Assembly: GCA_035765535.1 (NCBI GenBank)
Contig: DASTXE010000003.1
Span: 1 to 64,000 of the forward strand
Reading direction: 5' to 3'
Length of the DNA stretch: 64,000 bases
DNA from: Rickettsiales bacterium
Lineage (GTDB): Bacteria; Pseudomonadota; Alphaproteobacteria; Rickettsiales; JABCZZ01
The notes below the pieces were generated by a model. It was not told the DNA's origin, searched no databases, and saw nothing but the letters and a program-made list of their open reading frames with translations. Below, in pieces: positions 56,651-64,000 of this stretch. The position numbers were made by a program, and so were the translations under genes. The first letter of the stretch is position 1; each line of letters opens with the position of its first letter.

Positions 56651-56684
56651 TCGCTTCTGCTTCGGTCTTCTGACCTCGCAATGA
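56651..56684. repeat. Short hairpin repeat between ribBX and ftsZ
   Basis: On the minus strand this reads TCATTGCGAGGTCAGAAGACC followed by GAAGCAGAAGCGA (split here to show the core). The core GGTCAGAAGACC matches the stem-loop GGTCAG(C/T)AGACC of the copies at 16.35 and 45.15 kb. ATTGCGAG ... GAAG strings are widespread in Rickettsiales-type repeats. It occupies much of the gap between the two genes. Confidence 0.55.
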
Positions 56685-56701
56685 ACGATACAATAATTCC
56701 C

Positions 56702-57790
56702 CTAAATCCCTTCATATCCTTTAATCGTAAGCCCATACCCCTCAAGTCCTACAACAGGGCGCTTCGAGTTGGAAAGCAGCGTCATATCGCGTACACCCAG
56801 ATCCAGCAATATCTGCGCCCCGATACCGTAATCGCGTAAATGCGCCTGCGGTTCCGGGTTAAGTCCCGTGCGAGCCTGTACCTTGTCGAGCAGGGCGGAG
56901 CGCTTGGGTTCGCGCAGCAGTACGATTACGCCGTTTCCTGCATCTCCGATACGCTGCATTGCAGTATGCAGGTCGGTTGCTTTAGCATCATGCGTATCGC
57001 CCAATACATCATGTAAAAGGTCGAGTGCATGCATGCGCACAAGCGCAGGTTTTGTAGGGTCAATCTTGCCTTTGATCAGTGCAATATGCTCTGCATATTC
57101 AATCTTATTCACATAGATACGCATGCGGAAATCGCCGCCGTAACGGCTATGAAAATCCGTCTCCGCAACGCATTCCACAAGCTTTTCACTGCGTCTGCGG
57201 TAAGCAATCAGCGAGGCGATCGTCGCGATTTTCAAATTATGCTGCTTGGCGAATTCCATCAGGTCTGGCAGGCGCGCCATCGTGCCGTCGTCATTCATGA
57301 TTTCGCAGATCACGCCGGAGGCATTGAGTCCGGCAAGGCGGGAGATATCCACGGCCGCTTCCGTATGGCCCGCGCGTACAAGCACGCCGCCATCGCGGGC
57401 GACGAGCGGAAAAATATGGCCGGGCGTGACGATATCGCGCGCGCCTTTGGAGGAGTCGATTGCTACGGAAACCGTTCGCGCGCGGTCGGCAGCGGAAATG
57501 CCGGTCGTAACACCGGAAGCAGCCTCAATGGAGGTCGTAAAAGCTGTCTGGTGGCGCGTGCCGTTATGCTGTGCCATGAGCGACAGGCCCAGTTCTTTTA
57601 CGCGCGCTGATGTGAGCGAAAGACAGATCAGTCCGCGCCCGTATTTCGCCATGAAATTGATCGCGTCCGGCGTGGCCATCTGCGCGGGAATCACAAGATC
57701 CCCCTCATTTTCGCGGTCTTCGTCGTCAACAAGAATGAACATGCGGCCGCACTGGGCGTCTTCAATAATTTCTTCAATGGGAGAAAGCAT
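56702..57790 (-). CDS. ribB: DHBP synthase with degenerate GTP cyclohydrolase II domain (RibBX type)
   Basis: The N-terminal 200 residues are 3,4-dihydroxy-2-butanone-4-phosphate synthase: DEDRENEGDLVIPAQ, GLICLSLT, SIEAASGVTTGISAADRA and RAGHTEAAVDISRLAGL. The C-terminal half follows the RibA fold (EYAEHIALIKG, DYGIGAQILLDLGVRDMTLLSN) but lacks the zinc Cys cluster expected in HSECLTGD; here it is VRMHALDLLHDVLGDTHD. The cyclohydrolase is therefore probably dead, as in RibBX proteins. A separate RibA must exist elsewhere for riboflavin synthesis. Confidence 0.9.
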   Translation of the reverse strand: MLSPIEEIIEDAQCGRMFILVDDEDRENEGDLVIPAQMATPDAINFMAKYGRGLICLSLTSARVKELGLSLMAQHNGTRHQTAFTTSIEAASGVTTGISAADRARTVSVAIDSSKGARDIVTPGHIFPLVARDGGVLVRAGHTEAAVDISRLAGLNASGVICEIMNDDGTMARLPDLMEFAKQHNLKIATIASLIAYRRRSEKLVECVAETDFHSRYGGDFRMRIYVNKIEYAEHIALIKGKIDPTKPALVRMHALDLLHDVLGDTHDAKATDLHTAMQRIGDAGNGVIVLLREPKRSALLDKVQARTGLNPEPQAHLRDYGIGAQILLDLGVRDMTLLSNSKRPVVGLEGYGLTIKGYEGI

Positions 57791-57875
57791 TCGTAAATCC
57801 GGAATAAAATTTCGTAATTAATAATGATTCTTAAGTCATGCGCGACTTAAAAGCAAGCATTTGCCTTGGAAAATG

Positions 57876-58611
57876 CTATCTTCCCAGCAGATTCTTCAAG
57901 CCGCTCATGCCTTTATCGATGCCAGGACGAATGGATTCAAGGCTTTTGGTGAGATTTGCATTGGCATCCTGAATGGCAGACTGGCTAATAGTGGTGATGA
58001 GCTGTTCCGCCACTTCTGCCGGGGTGGCGCCATCCTGTGCCTTGCCGATATTCTGCAGATGAATCTCAGACATCGGTACGGTGAAAGTCTGGCCGCCCCT
58101 GAGCTGGGCGTGGGAATACCAAGCTGGCCGCCGCGTATATCGAGATCGCTGATAATATGAGCCTGCGTTCCTGTTTCATGTTATTGCTTGCCTGCACGGC
58201 TTCGTTGCGGGAATAGCCGCGCGCATGGCGTTCGATGGCTTGAAGATTATTGTCGAGCCTTTGCCCTTCGAAGGCAACATGCGGTGCTTCAACGGCGATG
58301 GACTGAATGGTAATAGGCCCATTTCCTATCAGCGAATGCGTGTCGATGCGGATAGAGATGGAGCCCATTTCCAGCGCGTTATGCGACGAGAATCCTTGCG
58401 GGTTGGCGATGGTCAGTCCGGAGATCGTACCTTCGCCGGTGGAAAGCGACAAATGCACGCTATCCACATGTACATTGGTGCCGGTGATCTGCGACCCGTA
58501 TTGTTCAATAGCCATTTTGACAAGGCGGCCGGCGCCCGACCAGAGACTGCCCACAGCAACTGCAATCAACAAGGCGAGAAGAATGAATCCGGCGGTAAAT
58601 TTCTTCAGCAT
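57876..58611 (-). pseudogene. AsmA-like gene with two frameshifts
   Basis: The frame from ATG 58611 (MLKKFTAGFILLALLIAVAVG, a signal anchor) reads through an AsmA-type strand region (TGTNVHVDSVHLSLSTGEG) up to about 58170, where sense passes to a second frame (IISDLDIRGGQLGIPTP), then near 58100 to a third (GGQTFTVPMSEIHLQNIG) that runs to 57876. Reading the three in turn gives one coherent protein of about 245 residues, so the gene either decayed recently or carries sequencing errors. It lies between ribE and ribBX. AsmA-like proteins affect envelope lipids. Confidence 0.7.
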
Positions 58612-58651
58612 GGCGCAAAACTCCTTCAAATGGTTGCGGCGCAACCTGAAG

Positions 58652-59239
58652 TTAGCGGAACTTGTCCAGGCGCGCAAGGTAGCGGGCGATAATATCGATC
58701 TCCAGATTGAGTGAGTCGCCTTCTTTGCGGCCGCCCAATATAGTAGCAGACTGCGTATGCGGGATGATATTCACGCTGAAGCCGGTATCGGTGGTTTCGT
58801 TCACGGTCAGTGAAACGCCATCCAGCGTCACCGAACCTTTTTCTGCAATATAGCGGTTCAGCTCCGTAGGCACGGATAAATCCAGCCGCAGCGATTCTCC
58901 TATATTTTCACGCTTCACGAGTTTCGCGAGCCCGTCCACATGGCCGCTGACAAAATGCCCACCTAATTCGTCCCCCGCTTTGAGCGCGCGCTCAAGATTG
59001 ATGCGTTCGCCTTCCTGCCATTGCCCAAGCGTAGTGCGGGCCAGGGTTTCCTGCGAAACCTGAACGCTGAAACCGTATTCATCGCGGGCGATCGCGGTAA
59101 GGCATGCGCCGTTGCAGGCAATGGAAGCGCCCACGGCCAAGTCCTGCGTGAATCCTGGAACGGCGATGGTAAAGCGCCAGTCGCCGGATTTCTGTATTTC
59201 GTTAACAATACCGATATGGGTGATGATGCCTGTAAACAT
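58652..59239 (-). CDS. ribE: Riboflavin synthase alpha subunit RibE
   Basis: RibE joins two 6,7-dimethyl-8-ribityllumazine molecules to make riboflavin. The 195 residues begin with the invariant MFTGIITHIG. Two homologous lumazine-binding barrels follow, each with its own CLT or SLT motif (IACNGACLTAIARDE, VTLDGVSLTVNETTD) and GGHFVSGHVDGLAK between them. The Met at the third codon of the open frame is chosen since family members start there. Confidence 0.96.
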   Translation of the reverse strand: MFTGIITHIGIVNEIQKSGDWRFTIAVPGFTQDLAVGASIACNGACLTAIARDEYGFSVQVSQETLARTTLGQWQEGERINLERALKAGDELGGHFVSGHVDGLAKLVKRENIGESLRLDLSVPTELNRYIAEKGSVTLDGVSLTVNETTDTGFSVNIIPHTQSATILGGRKEGDSLNLEIDIIARYLARLDKFR

Positions 59240-59419
59240 ACGCACTAGTCTATATTGGTACAGGCGGAATTGTGCAAGTACTAAGACTTCCGCGAGTTGG
59301 AATTCCTACGAACGAAAATAAAAGCGGAATCATATTTTAGAAGGACATGATTGCACATGCTTCCCGAAATAGGATAGGCTGCTGACTTATAATTCAACCT
59401 GGCATATGAAGGAGATTGT

Positions 59420-60604
59420 ATGATTGGTGCTTTATTAAGCGAACAGGACAGGGATACCTATGAAATACTCATACGCGGCACGTTGCGGGATGCGGTGAGG
59501 GCACGGGTTCGGGATGTTACGGAGCAGAGCGAGGCAGCCAAAGCTGCGTTTACTGCTGCGGAAAAGAACTTGCGAACTGTATGGACGGCCGCCCATACAG
59601 TGGGAATGAGCTTTGAATCGCTTCCCATCAGACCGGAAGATCAGGCATCAGTGCATGTAAATCGTGAGACGCTCGTGGCGCTAAAGGAACTGGCCGTGCG
59701 CAGAGGGCATGATCCGGACGAAGTGGCGCAGGAACTGGGAGTGTCAGTGATTCCACAAGGCGCTCTGGGAAGCATTATGAGCGCCTTGCAGAACGGAAAA
59801 ACGAGGAATTTCCGGCAGGAATTTGCGAGCTTGCCGCCAGGCGAACGGGAAAACCTCACGCCAGCCATAAGAATATTGTTGCTTGGCGCAGACCGTGATG
59901 TAGTAAGGGCAGAACTGGCCATAGCCCAGTCCTCTGAGGGAAAAGAGCGGGCGCATGCGGTGGAAGCACGGCTGCGTGCAGGGGAAGATTTCACTATCAT
60001 CGCAGACGCCGCACAGGCTTTAGGCATTAATCCGGTGGAAATCTCACCGGAAACTCCGGCGGAAACGCATGTAACGCGGGAGAAGGTTGTTGCCTTGCGC
60101 GAGTTAGGCAAACTCAAGCCGGATACTACGGAAAAACCCGCTATTCCAGTGCCTTCGCAAGGAGGGCTCGGCGAAATCTTTAAAGCAATGCAGGAAGTGG
60201 ATACTCAGTTAACGGATTTCAGCAGGCACGCAGAGAATGCAGCGCTTCGCGGGCATCTGGAGATGCTGCTTCTGGGCGCGCGAAGGGATGCAATCAAGGC
60301 AGAAGTAGCGGCGGCAAAAAATGGCAACGAGGGCGTGCAGCAGCGCGCACGCCGCGACTACAATTTGATAGTGGATGCAGCGAGCGATCTGCAAATCAAC
60401 CCTGCGCAGATCGTGCCGGATACGGCTGGAAAAGCGCATGTTACACGGGAGTTGATTGCCGCTTCGCAGGATCTGCCGCCGCAGAGACGGGAAGAAGTTC
60501 TCCAGTCCGTGAATACAAATGGCGGGTTGAATAAAGTTTTTCAACAGCTTGCAAAAGGCGATGCGCCAGAAATGGGAGCGGGAAAGGCTGCTGCAAGAGG
60601 ATAA
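59420..60604 (+). CDS. Unknown protein built of three internal repeats
   Basis: The 394-residue, mostly helical protein has a strong GAAGGAG ribosome site. Three repeats of about 105-135 residues are visible, each starting with a helix (IRGTLRDAVRARV, LLGADRDVVRAELA, LLGARRDAIKAEVA), then xxAAxxLGIxPxxI, a (H)VxRExxxAxxEL stretch (HVNRETLVALKEL, HVTREKVVALREL, HVTRELIAASQDL) and a closing GxLxxIxxAxxxx. No signal peptide, span or known domain. I do not recognise it. Its repeats suggest a scaffold or a nucleic-acid-binding array, which is speculation. Confidence 0.72.
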   Translation: MIGALLSEQDRDTYEILIRGTLRDAVRARVRDVTEQSEAAKAAFTAAEKNLRTVWTAAHTVGMSFESLPIRPEDQASVHVNRETLVALKELAVRRGHDPDEVAQELGVSVIPQGALGSIMSALQNGKTRNFRQEFASLPPGERENLTPAIRILLLGADRDVVRAELAIAQSSEGKERAHAVEARLRAGEDFTIIADAAQALGINPVEISPETPAETHVTREKVVALRELGKLKPDTTEKPAIPVPSQGGLGEIFKAMQEVDTQLTDFSRHAENAALRGHLEMLLLGARRDAIKAEVAAAKNGNEGVQQRARRDYNLIVDAASDLQINPAQIVPDTAGKAHVTRELIAASQDLPPQRREEVLQSVNTNGGLNKVFQQLAKGDAPEMGAGKAAARG

Positions 60605-60618
60605 TTAAGCTTAATTAT
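60601..60618. repeat. 18-bp palindrome spanning two convergent stop codons
   Basis: ATAATTAAGCTTAATTAT reads the same on both strands and contains the TAA stops of both the repeat protein (60602-60604) and the DUF484 gene (60615-60617). It may serve as a shared end of transcription or be chance in an AT-rich junction. Confidence 0.6.
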
Positions 60619-61361
60619 ATCATTTCCGCGATGCCGCTCTCATTGAGCCGCTCATCCAGGCGGTGTTCCACGATCTGGGAAAGGAAAGAAAGCATCTCCG
60701 TGCCCTGGCCGGTATGGAAGTGGTCTTTCACGCGGATGCCGAATGCAAGCAATGCCGGGCGGCCCGAGGAGGGAAGGCGCAGGCGCATCAGTACGGCGGA
60801 TTCCACAAGATCGTCGCAGTCGGGGAAAATCTGGTCGAGGCCGTAACCGGGATGTTTTCTTGTGTCGGCGATGAGCAGAGAGGGTTTGTTTTTGCCCAGT
60901 GCAATATCGATCATTCCCATCTCCAGAAAGGAAATGCCGGAGCTGTTCTGCATGCCGAAACGGGTTTCAAAGAACTCCGCCGCTTCGGACTCAATGCCGA
61001 GCCGCACCACATCCACATTGAAAAACGCTGGCAGGTCCATCGTGAGGACTTCCAGAAGGCGCTCCAGATCGGGTGCACGGATAACAGCGAGCACGGCCTC
61101 GTGCACTTGATGCAGCGTGGACATATTGTCCCGGCTGGAGGTGACGAGATAATCATACTGATTGCGGATATTCTGCAGGCCCTGCTGCAGCTTGCCGAGC
61201 ATATGATGCTGGATGTCTACCACATTCCCGCCATGCTGCACTTCCGGCGGGGAAATGGCTTCCAGCAAATCGGCATGGTCACGGAAGAAGTTCGGATGAT
61301 CGCGCAGATACTCCGCCACCTTCTGTGCCGTCAAACCATCTTTTGTCTTAGCCTGTGCCAT
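60615..61361 (-). CDS. DUF484 family protein
   Basis: The 248 residues begin with a short helical region including VAEYLRDHPNFFRDHADLLEAI, the hallmark of DUF484, followed by a GAF-like domain (RAPDLERLLEVLTMDLPAFF) and a C-terminal VESAVLMRLRLPSSGRPALLAFG. In many proteobacteria it lies next to xerC; here no recombinase gene is beside it. Function unknown. Confidence 0.88.
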   Translation of the reverse strand: MAQAKTKDGLTAQKVAEYLRDHPNFFRDHADLLEAISPPEVQHGGNVVDIQHHMLGKLQQGLQNIRNQYDYLVTSSRDNMSTLHQVHEAVLAVIRAPDLERLLEVLTMDLPAFFNVDVVRLGIESEAAEFFETRFGMQNSSGISFLEMGMIDIALGKNKPSLLIADTRKHPGYGLDQIFPDCDDLVESAVLMRLRLPSSGRPALLAFGIRVKDHFHTGQGTEMLSFLSQIVEHRLDERLNESGIAEMI

Positions 61362-61390
61362 TCAAAGCCCTTCATTCTCAGTGGTAGAAC

Positions 61391-61461
61391 GGAGGAGCGC
61401 TCGCGACGACTAGCGAGCGACGCGAGCGCAGCCTGCGTGGCGCCAAGGCGCTTTAGCGCCT
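61391..61461. repeat. Dispersed repeat, copy between DUF484 gene and transaldolase
   Basis: GGAGGAGCGCTCGCGACGAC matches the start of the first priA copy with one change. It then forms CGCTCGC/GCGAGCG (61398-61419) and AGGCGC-TTTA-GCGCCT (61446-61461). It lacks the GTAAGCGTAAGCG core, so it is a partial or diverged copy. It fills the gap upstream of the DUF484 start. Confidence 0.65.
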
Positions 61462-61469
61462 GAACGCAA

Positions 61470-62123
61470 TTAGATTTTCTGCCCCGTCTTCTGCCAGTCT
61501 GCCATGAAAGCAGCCAAACCTTTATCGGTCAACGGGTGACCGGCAAGCTGCTTCATTACGGAAGGCGGAATCGTTGCAACATGCGCGCCCATCTTGGCGG
61601 ACTCAACAATATGCACCGGGTTGCGCACGCTGGCGACGAGCACTTCGGTCTCGAAAGCCGGATACTGGTCGTAAATCTGGCAGATATCGCCGATCAGCTG
61701 CAGCCCGTCCTGGCCGATATCGTCCAGCCTGCCAATGAACGGCGAAACGAAGGTTGCGCCCGCTTTTGCGGCGAGAATTGCCTGTGCGGCAGAGAAGCAC
61801 AGGGTTACGTTGACCATGGTGCCGCCCTTCGTGAAGTGCTTGCACGCTTTGAGACCGTCCCAGGTCAGCGGCACTTTAATAGCAACGTTCTTCGCGATCT
61901 TGGCAAGCTTTTCACCTTCGCGGATCATTCCGTCAACATCCAACGCGGTAACTTCCGCACTGACGGGGCCGTCCGTCAGGTCGCAGATTTCCTTCACCAC
62001 TTCGATGAAGTCACGCCCGGATTTGGCAATCAGCGTGGGATTGGTGGTGACGCCGTCCAACAGGCCGGTATCGGCCAGTTCACGGATTTCTTTCACATCG
62101 GCGGTATCGACAAAAAATTTCAT
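61470..62123 (-). CDS. tal: Transaldolase (short, TAL/FSA family)
   Basis: The 217 residues match the short transaldolase/fructose-6-phosphate aldolase group: [30 protein letters not shown] and the Schiff-base lysine in [13 protein letters not shown], then [20 protein letters not shown] and [13 protein letters not shown]. It transfers dihydroxyacetone in the non-oxidative pentose phosphate pathway; transaldolase or F6P aldolase activity cannot be separated by sight. Divergent from priA with 38 bp between starts. Confidence 0.94.
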   Translation of the reverse strand: MKFFVDTADVKEIRELADTGLLDGVTTNPTLIAKSGRDFIEVVKEICDLTDGPVSAEVTALDVDGMIREGEKLAKIAKNVAIKVPLTWDGLKACKHFTKGGTMVNVTLCFSAAQAILAAKAGATFVSPFIGRLDDIGQDGLQLIGDICQIYDQYPAFETEVLVASVRNPVHIVESAKMGAHVATIPPSVMKQLAGHPLTDKGLAAFMADWQKTGQKI

Positions 62124-62161
62124 AGTAACCCTCGTTTATATCCTTTATCTGTTTCTAACGT

Positions 62162-64000
62162 ATGAATCGCGAAAATGAAATAGAGATTATCGCTGCCGAA
62201 AGCAAGGCCGGAGTCTTGCTGCCGCTGGTTTTTTCCACACCCTTCGACTACCGCGTGCCGGAAGGCGTTAGTGTGCAACCGGGCGATTATGTGCGCGTGC
62301 CTTTCGGGAAAAAGTCCGTTTGGGGAGTGGTCTGGGGCAAGGCGGAAGGCGATGTAAGCGATGCCAAGGTCAAAACGATAGAGACGCTGGCCGCGCATAT
62401 GCCGCCCATGAGCGAGGAAATGCGCAAGCTGGTAGACTGGGTGGCGTGGTACACGCTCGCGCCCAAAGGGCAAGTGCTGAAAATGGCGCTTTCCGTACCT
62501 GAAGCGCTGGAAATGGCGCAGGAGCCGAAATGGCAGCTCTCTGAGATAGCAAAAGAAATAAAGCTGACTCCTGCGCGCCAGCGTATTCTGGCTTACCTTG
62601 CGGATAATGTGGCCCGTACAGCAAAGGAAATCACATTGCATGCGAAAGTCTCGTCTGCTGTGCTTCGGGAATTTATAAAGTTAGGTGGATTAATTGAGGC
62701 TTCCTCAGGCGGTGCGAGGGCACGCGGAGGAGCGCTTGCGACGACCCCGGCGTCAGCCGAGGGGGTAAGCGTAAGCGAAGGGGGAGTATCCCCCTTACAT
62801 GATACCAATATTACACCTTCTACCTTATCTTCAGAACAATCCACCGCTGCCCTGAACTTACGGGAGAAACTCCTGAAGGGGTTTTCCGTGAGTCTCTTGG
62901 ACGGGGTGACGGGTTCCGGCAAGACGGAAGTTTATTTCGATACGATCGCCGAAGTCATCCGGCAGGGAAAGCAGGCGCTTGTGCTCCTGCCGGAAATAGC
63001 GCTCTCTGTGCAGTGGCTTGCGCGGTTCGAGAAGCGTTTCGGCTTCGCGCCTGCCTTATGGCATTCAAGCGTCACCCCGGCGCAAAAGCGCAAAACCTGG
63101 CGTGGCATTGCGGAAGGCAGCGTGCCGGTGGTTGTGGGCGCCCGCTCGGCGCTGTTTCTGCCATTCCGGAACCTCGCGCTGATCGTGGCGGATGAAGAGC
63201 ATGACCCGTCATATAAGCAGGAGGAGGGCGTGATCTATCAGGCGCGCGATATGGCTGTGGTGCGTGCGCGGCTGGAGAAAGTGCCGCTGTTGCTTGTGTC
63301 GGCCACACCTTCGCTAGAGACGGAATTCAATCTGCGCCATAACCGCTATGAGCGCATCCATTTGCCTAACCGCCATAATCAGGCTTCCATGCCCGAGGTA
63401 CAACTGGTGGATATGCGCAGGGAATCGCTGCCGAAAGACCGCTGGATATCGGAACCTTTGAAACAGGCGCTGGTGGAAACGCTGGGGGATGGGCATCAGG
63501 CGCTTGTCTTCATGAACCGGCGCGGCTATGCGCCGCTCGTGCTGTGCCGCAGCTGCGGCCATCGCTTCCAGTGCCCGCACTGCACGGCGTGGCTCGTGCT
63601 GCACCGCTCGCGCGGAAAACTCATGTGCCACCATTGCGGCCATACATCACCCGTGCCGAAACTGTGCCCGGACTGCAAAGCCGAAAATAGCCTGCTGCCC
63701 TACGGGCCCGGCGTGGAACGCATTGCGGAGGAACTGCGCGACCTGTTCCCCAAAGCTAAGGTTGGTCTGATGACGAGTGATGGAGCAGCAATAAATAGCA
63801 AAGAGCAAGCGGCACAGTCAGTGGAAGGGAACGCGGAGGAGCCACAGGCGACGACCCCGCAAAGCGAGGGGGTAAGCGTAAGCGAAGGGGGCGATTTACG
63901 CTCGCCCCCTTCAGATGTTATTCATCAAATGATCAACCGCGAGATCGACATTCTCGTCGGCACGCAGATGCTGGCCAAAGGGCACCATTTCGCAGGGTTG
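62162..64000 (+). CDS. priA: Primosomal replication-restart helicase PriA (3' end beyond window)
   Basis: PriA reloads DnaB at stalled forks. The 613 residues present open with the 3'-DNA-binding domain (PLVFSTPFDYRVPEGVSVQPG), then the helicase core: Walker A LDGVTGSGKTEVYFDTIAEV, Walker B IVADEEHDPSYKQEEG, VSATPSLETE, and the zinc module with CRSCGHRFQCPHC and CHHCGH ... CPDC. The last visible motif is VGTQMLAKGHHF. Two insertions, residues about 187-213 and 557-583, are made by the dispersed repeat; the second falls in helicase domain 2 just before the GTQM motif. Translation stays open throughout. Confidence 0.95.
   Translation, partial: MNRENEIEIIAAESKAGVLLPLVFSTPFDYRVPEGVSVQPGDYVRVPFGKKSVWGVVWGKAEGDVSDAKVKTIETLAAHMPPMSEEMRKLVDWVAWYTLAPKGQVLKMALSVPEALEMAQEPKWQLSEIAKEIKLTPARQRILAYLADNVARTAKEITLHAKVSSAVLREFIKLGGLIEASSGGARARGGALATTPASAEGVSVSEGGVSPLHDTNITPSTLSSEQSTAALNLREKLLKGFSVSLLDGVTGSGKTEVYFDTIAEVIRQGKQALVLLPEIALSVQWLARFEKRFGFAPALWHSSVTPAQKRKTWRGIAEGSVPVVVGARSALFLPFRNLALIVADEEHDPSYKQEEGVIYQARDMAVVRARLEKVPLLLVSATPSLETEFNLRHNRYERIHLPNRHNQASMPEVQLVDMRRESLPKDRWISEPLKQALVETLGDGHQALVFMNRRGYAPLVLCRSCGHRFQCPHCTAWLVLHRSRGKLMCHHCGHTSPVPKLCPDCKAENSLLPYGPGVERIAEELRDLFPKAKVGLMTSDGAAINSKEQAAQSVEGNAEEPQATTPQSEGVSVSEGGDLRSPPSDVIHQMINREIDILVGTQMLAKGHHFAGL
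62718..62797 (+). repeat. Dispersed repeat inserted in frame in priA (first copy)
   Basis: The element starts CACGCGGAGGAGCGCTTGCG and continues through ACGACCCCGG to GGGGGTAAGCGTAAGCGAAG, ending in the hairpin GGGGG-AGTAT-CCCCC at 62780-62794. In the priA frame it encodes GGALATTPASAEGVSVSEGG, between the N-terminal domain and helicase core. The other priA copy is read in the same frame. Confidence 0.85.
63830..63910 (+). repeat. Dispersed repeat inserted in frame in priA (second copy)
   Basis: It shares GCGACGACCCCG and GAGGGGGTAAGCGTAAGCGA with the first copy, in the same orientation and codon phase, giving QATTPQSEGVSVSEGG. The tail hairpin GGGGGCGA/TCGCCCCC spans 63887-63909 and matches that of the 45.15-kb copy. 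It interrupts helicase domain 2. Confidence 0.85.

Noticed and set aside
1..64000. CRISPR arrays and rRNA genes
   Set aside because: No regularly spaced repeats and no rRNA-like conserved segments were seen.
1..64000. Insertion sequences or prophage
   Set aside because: No transposase, integrase or phage structural gene could be read in any frame; the dispersed repeats are too short to be autonomous elements.

Overview
The window is a stretch of chromosome from a Gram-negative alphaproteobacterium. Evidence: an mnmG-rsmG-parA-parB block with parS sites, a short NrnC-type nanoRNase, a RibB protein fused to a degenerate RibA domain, lptC-lptA, kdsB, ftsA and an FtsZ with a long C-terminal linker, and TadE/TadG pilus genes. 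Base composition is moderate (roughly half GC by eye), and gene order is more scattered than in well-known alphaproteobacteria: nuoF stands alone, and ftsA and ftsZ are about 5 kb apart in opposite orientation. The large signalling set argues against an extremely reduced endosymbiont. I cannot place it to family from the sequence alone.

Layout. 0-6 kb: tRNA-Cys, an HtrA-type protease, then mnmG-rsmG-parA-parB with two parS-like sites, probably near the replication origin. 6-9 kb: a Ser-rich small protein, a secreted hydrolase, orphan nuoF and a 36-residue very basic small protein. 9.4-11.2 kb: a RES/Xre toxin-antitoxin pair with two palindromic operators, followed by a frameshifted gene. 11.4-17.6 kb: a PLP lyase, NrnC, a sigma/anti-sigma/periplasmic-sensor cassette resembling CnrH-CnrY-CnrX, tilS and a dGTPase-like gene. 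17.7-25.5 kb: a six-gene minus-strand signalling operon (hybrid kinase, CheR, CheB, REC-kinase, REC, REC-GGDEF-EAL). 25.7-31.4 kb: an esterase, then TonB receptor, YfiR-like protein and methyl-accepting protein. 31.5-42.1 kb: mostly accessory genes, including a membrane protein with YwqK/MORN-like repeats, a FAD protein, an ATP-grasp plus Cys-rich pair, a GC-rich cation antiporter, an M19 peptidase lacking several metal ligands, kdsB, a histidine phosphatase and a zeta-like kinase.

42.1-48 kb: a deletion-scarred gene next to tRNA-Leu, nadE, a His/Ser-rich protein, a response regulator and etfBA. 48.2-56.5 kb: ftsA, a ThiF/MoeB-like gene, a TadE-TadE-TadG cluster, lptC-lptA and ftsZ. 56.7-64 kb: ribBX, a doubly frameshifted AsmA-like gene, ribE, a protein of three internal repeats of unknown function, a DUF484 gene, transaldolase and priA, which runs off the end.

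The most unusual signal is a family of GC-rich, hairpin-forming dispersed repeats. Two copies lie in frame, in the same reading frame, inside priA and encode the same peptide core, much as Rickettsia palindromic elements do. Related pieces sit between genes at about 16.35, 45.15, 49.5, 56.65 and 61.4 kb. Three genes (9.4, 42.1 and 57.9 kb) carry frameshifts or deletions, so the region is being remodelled.
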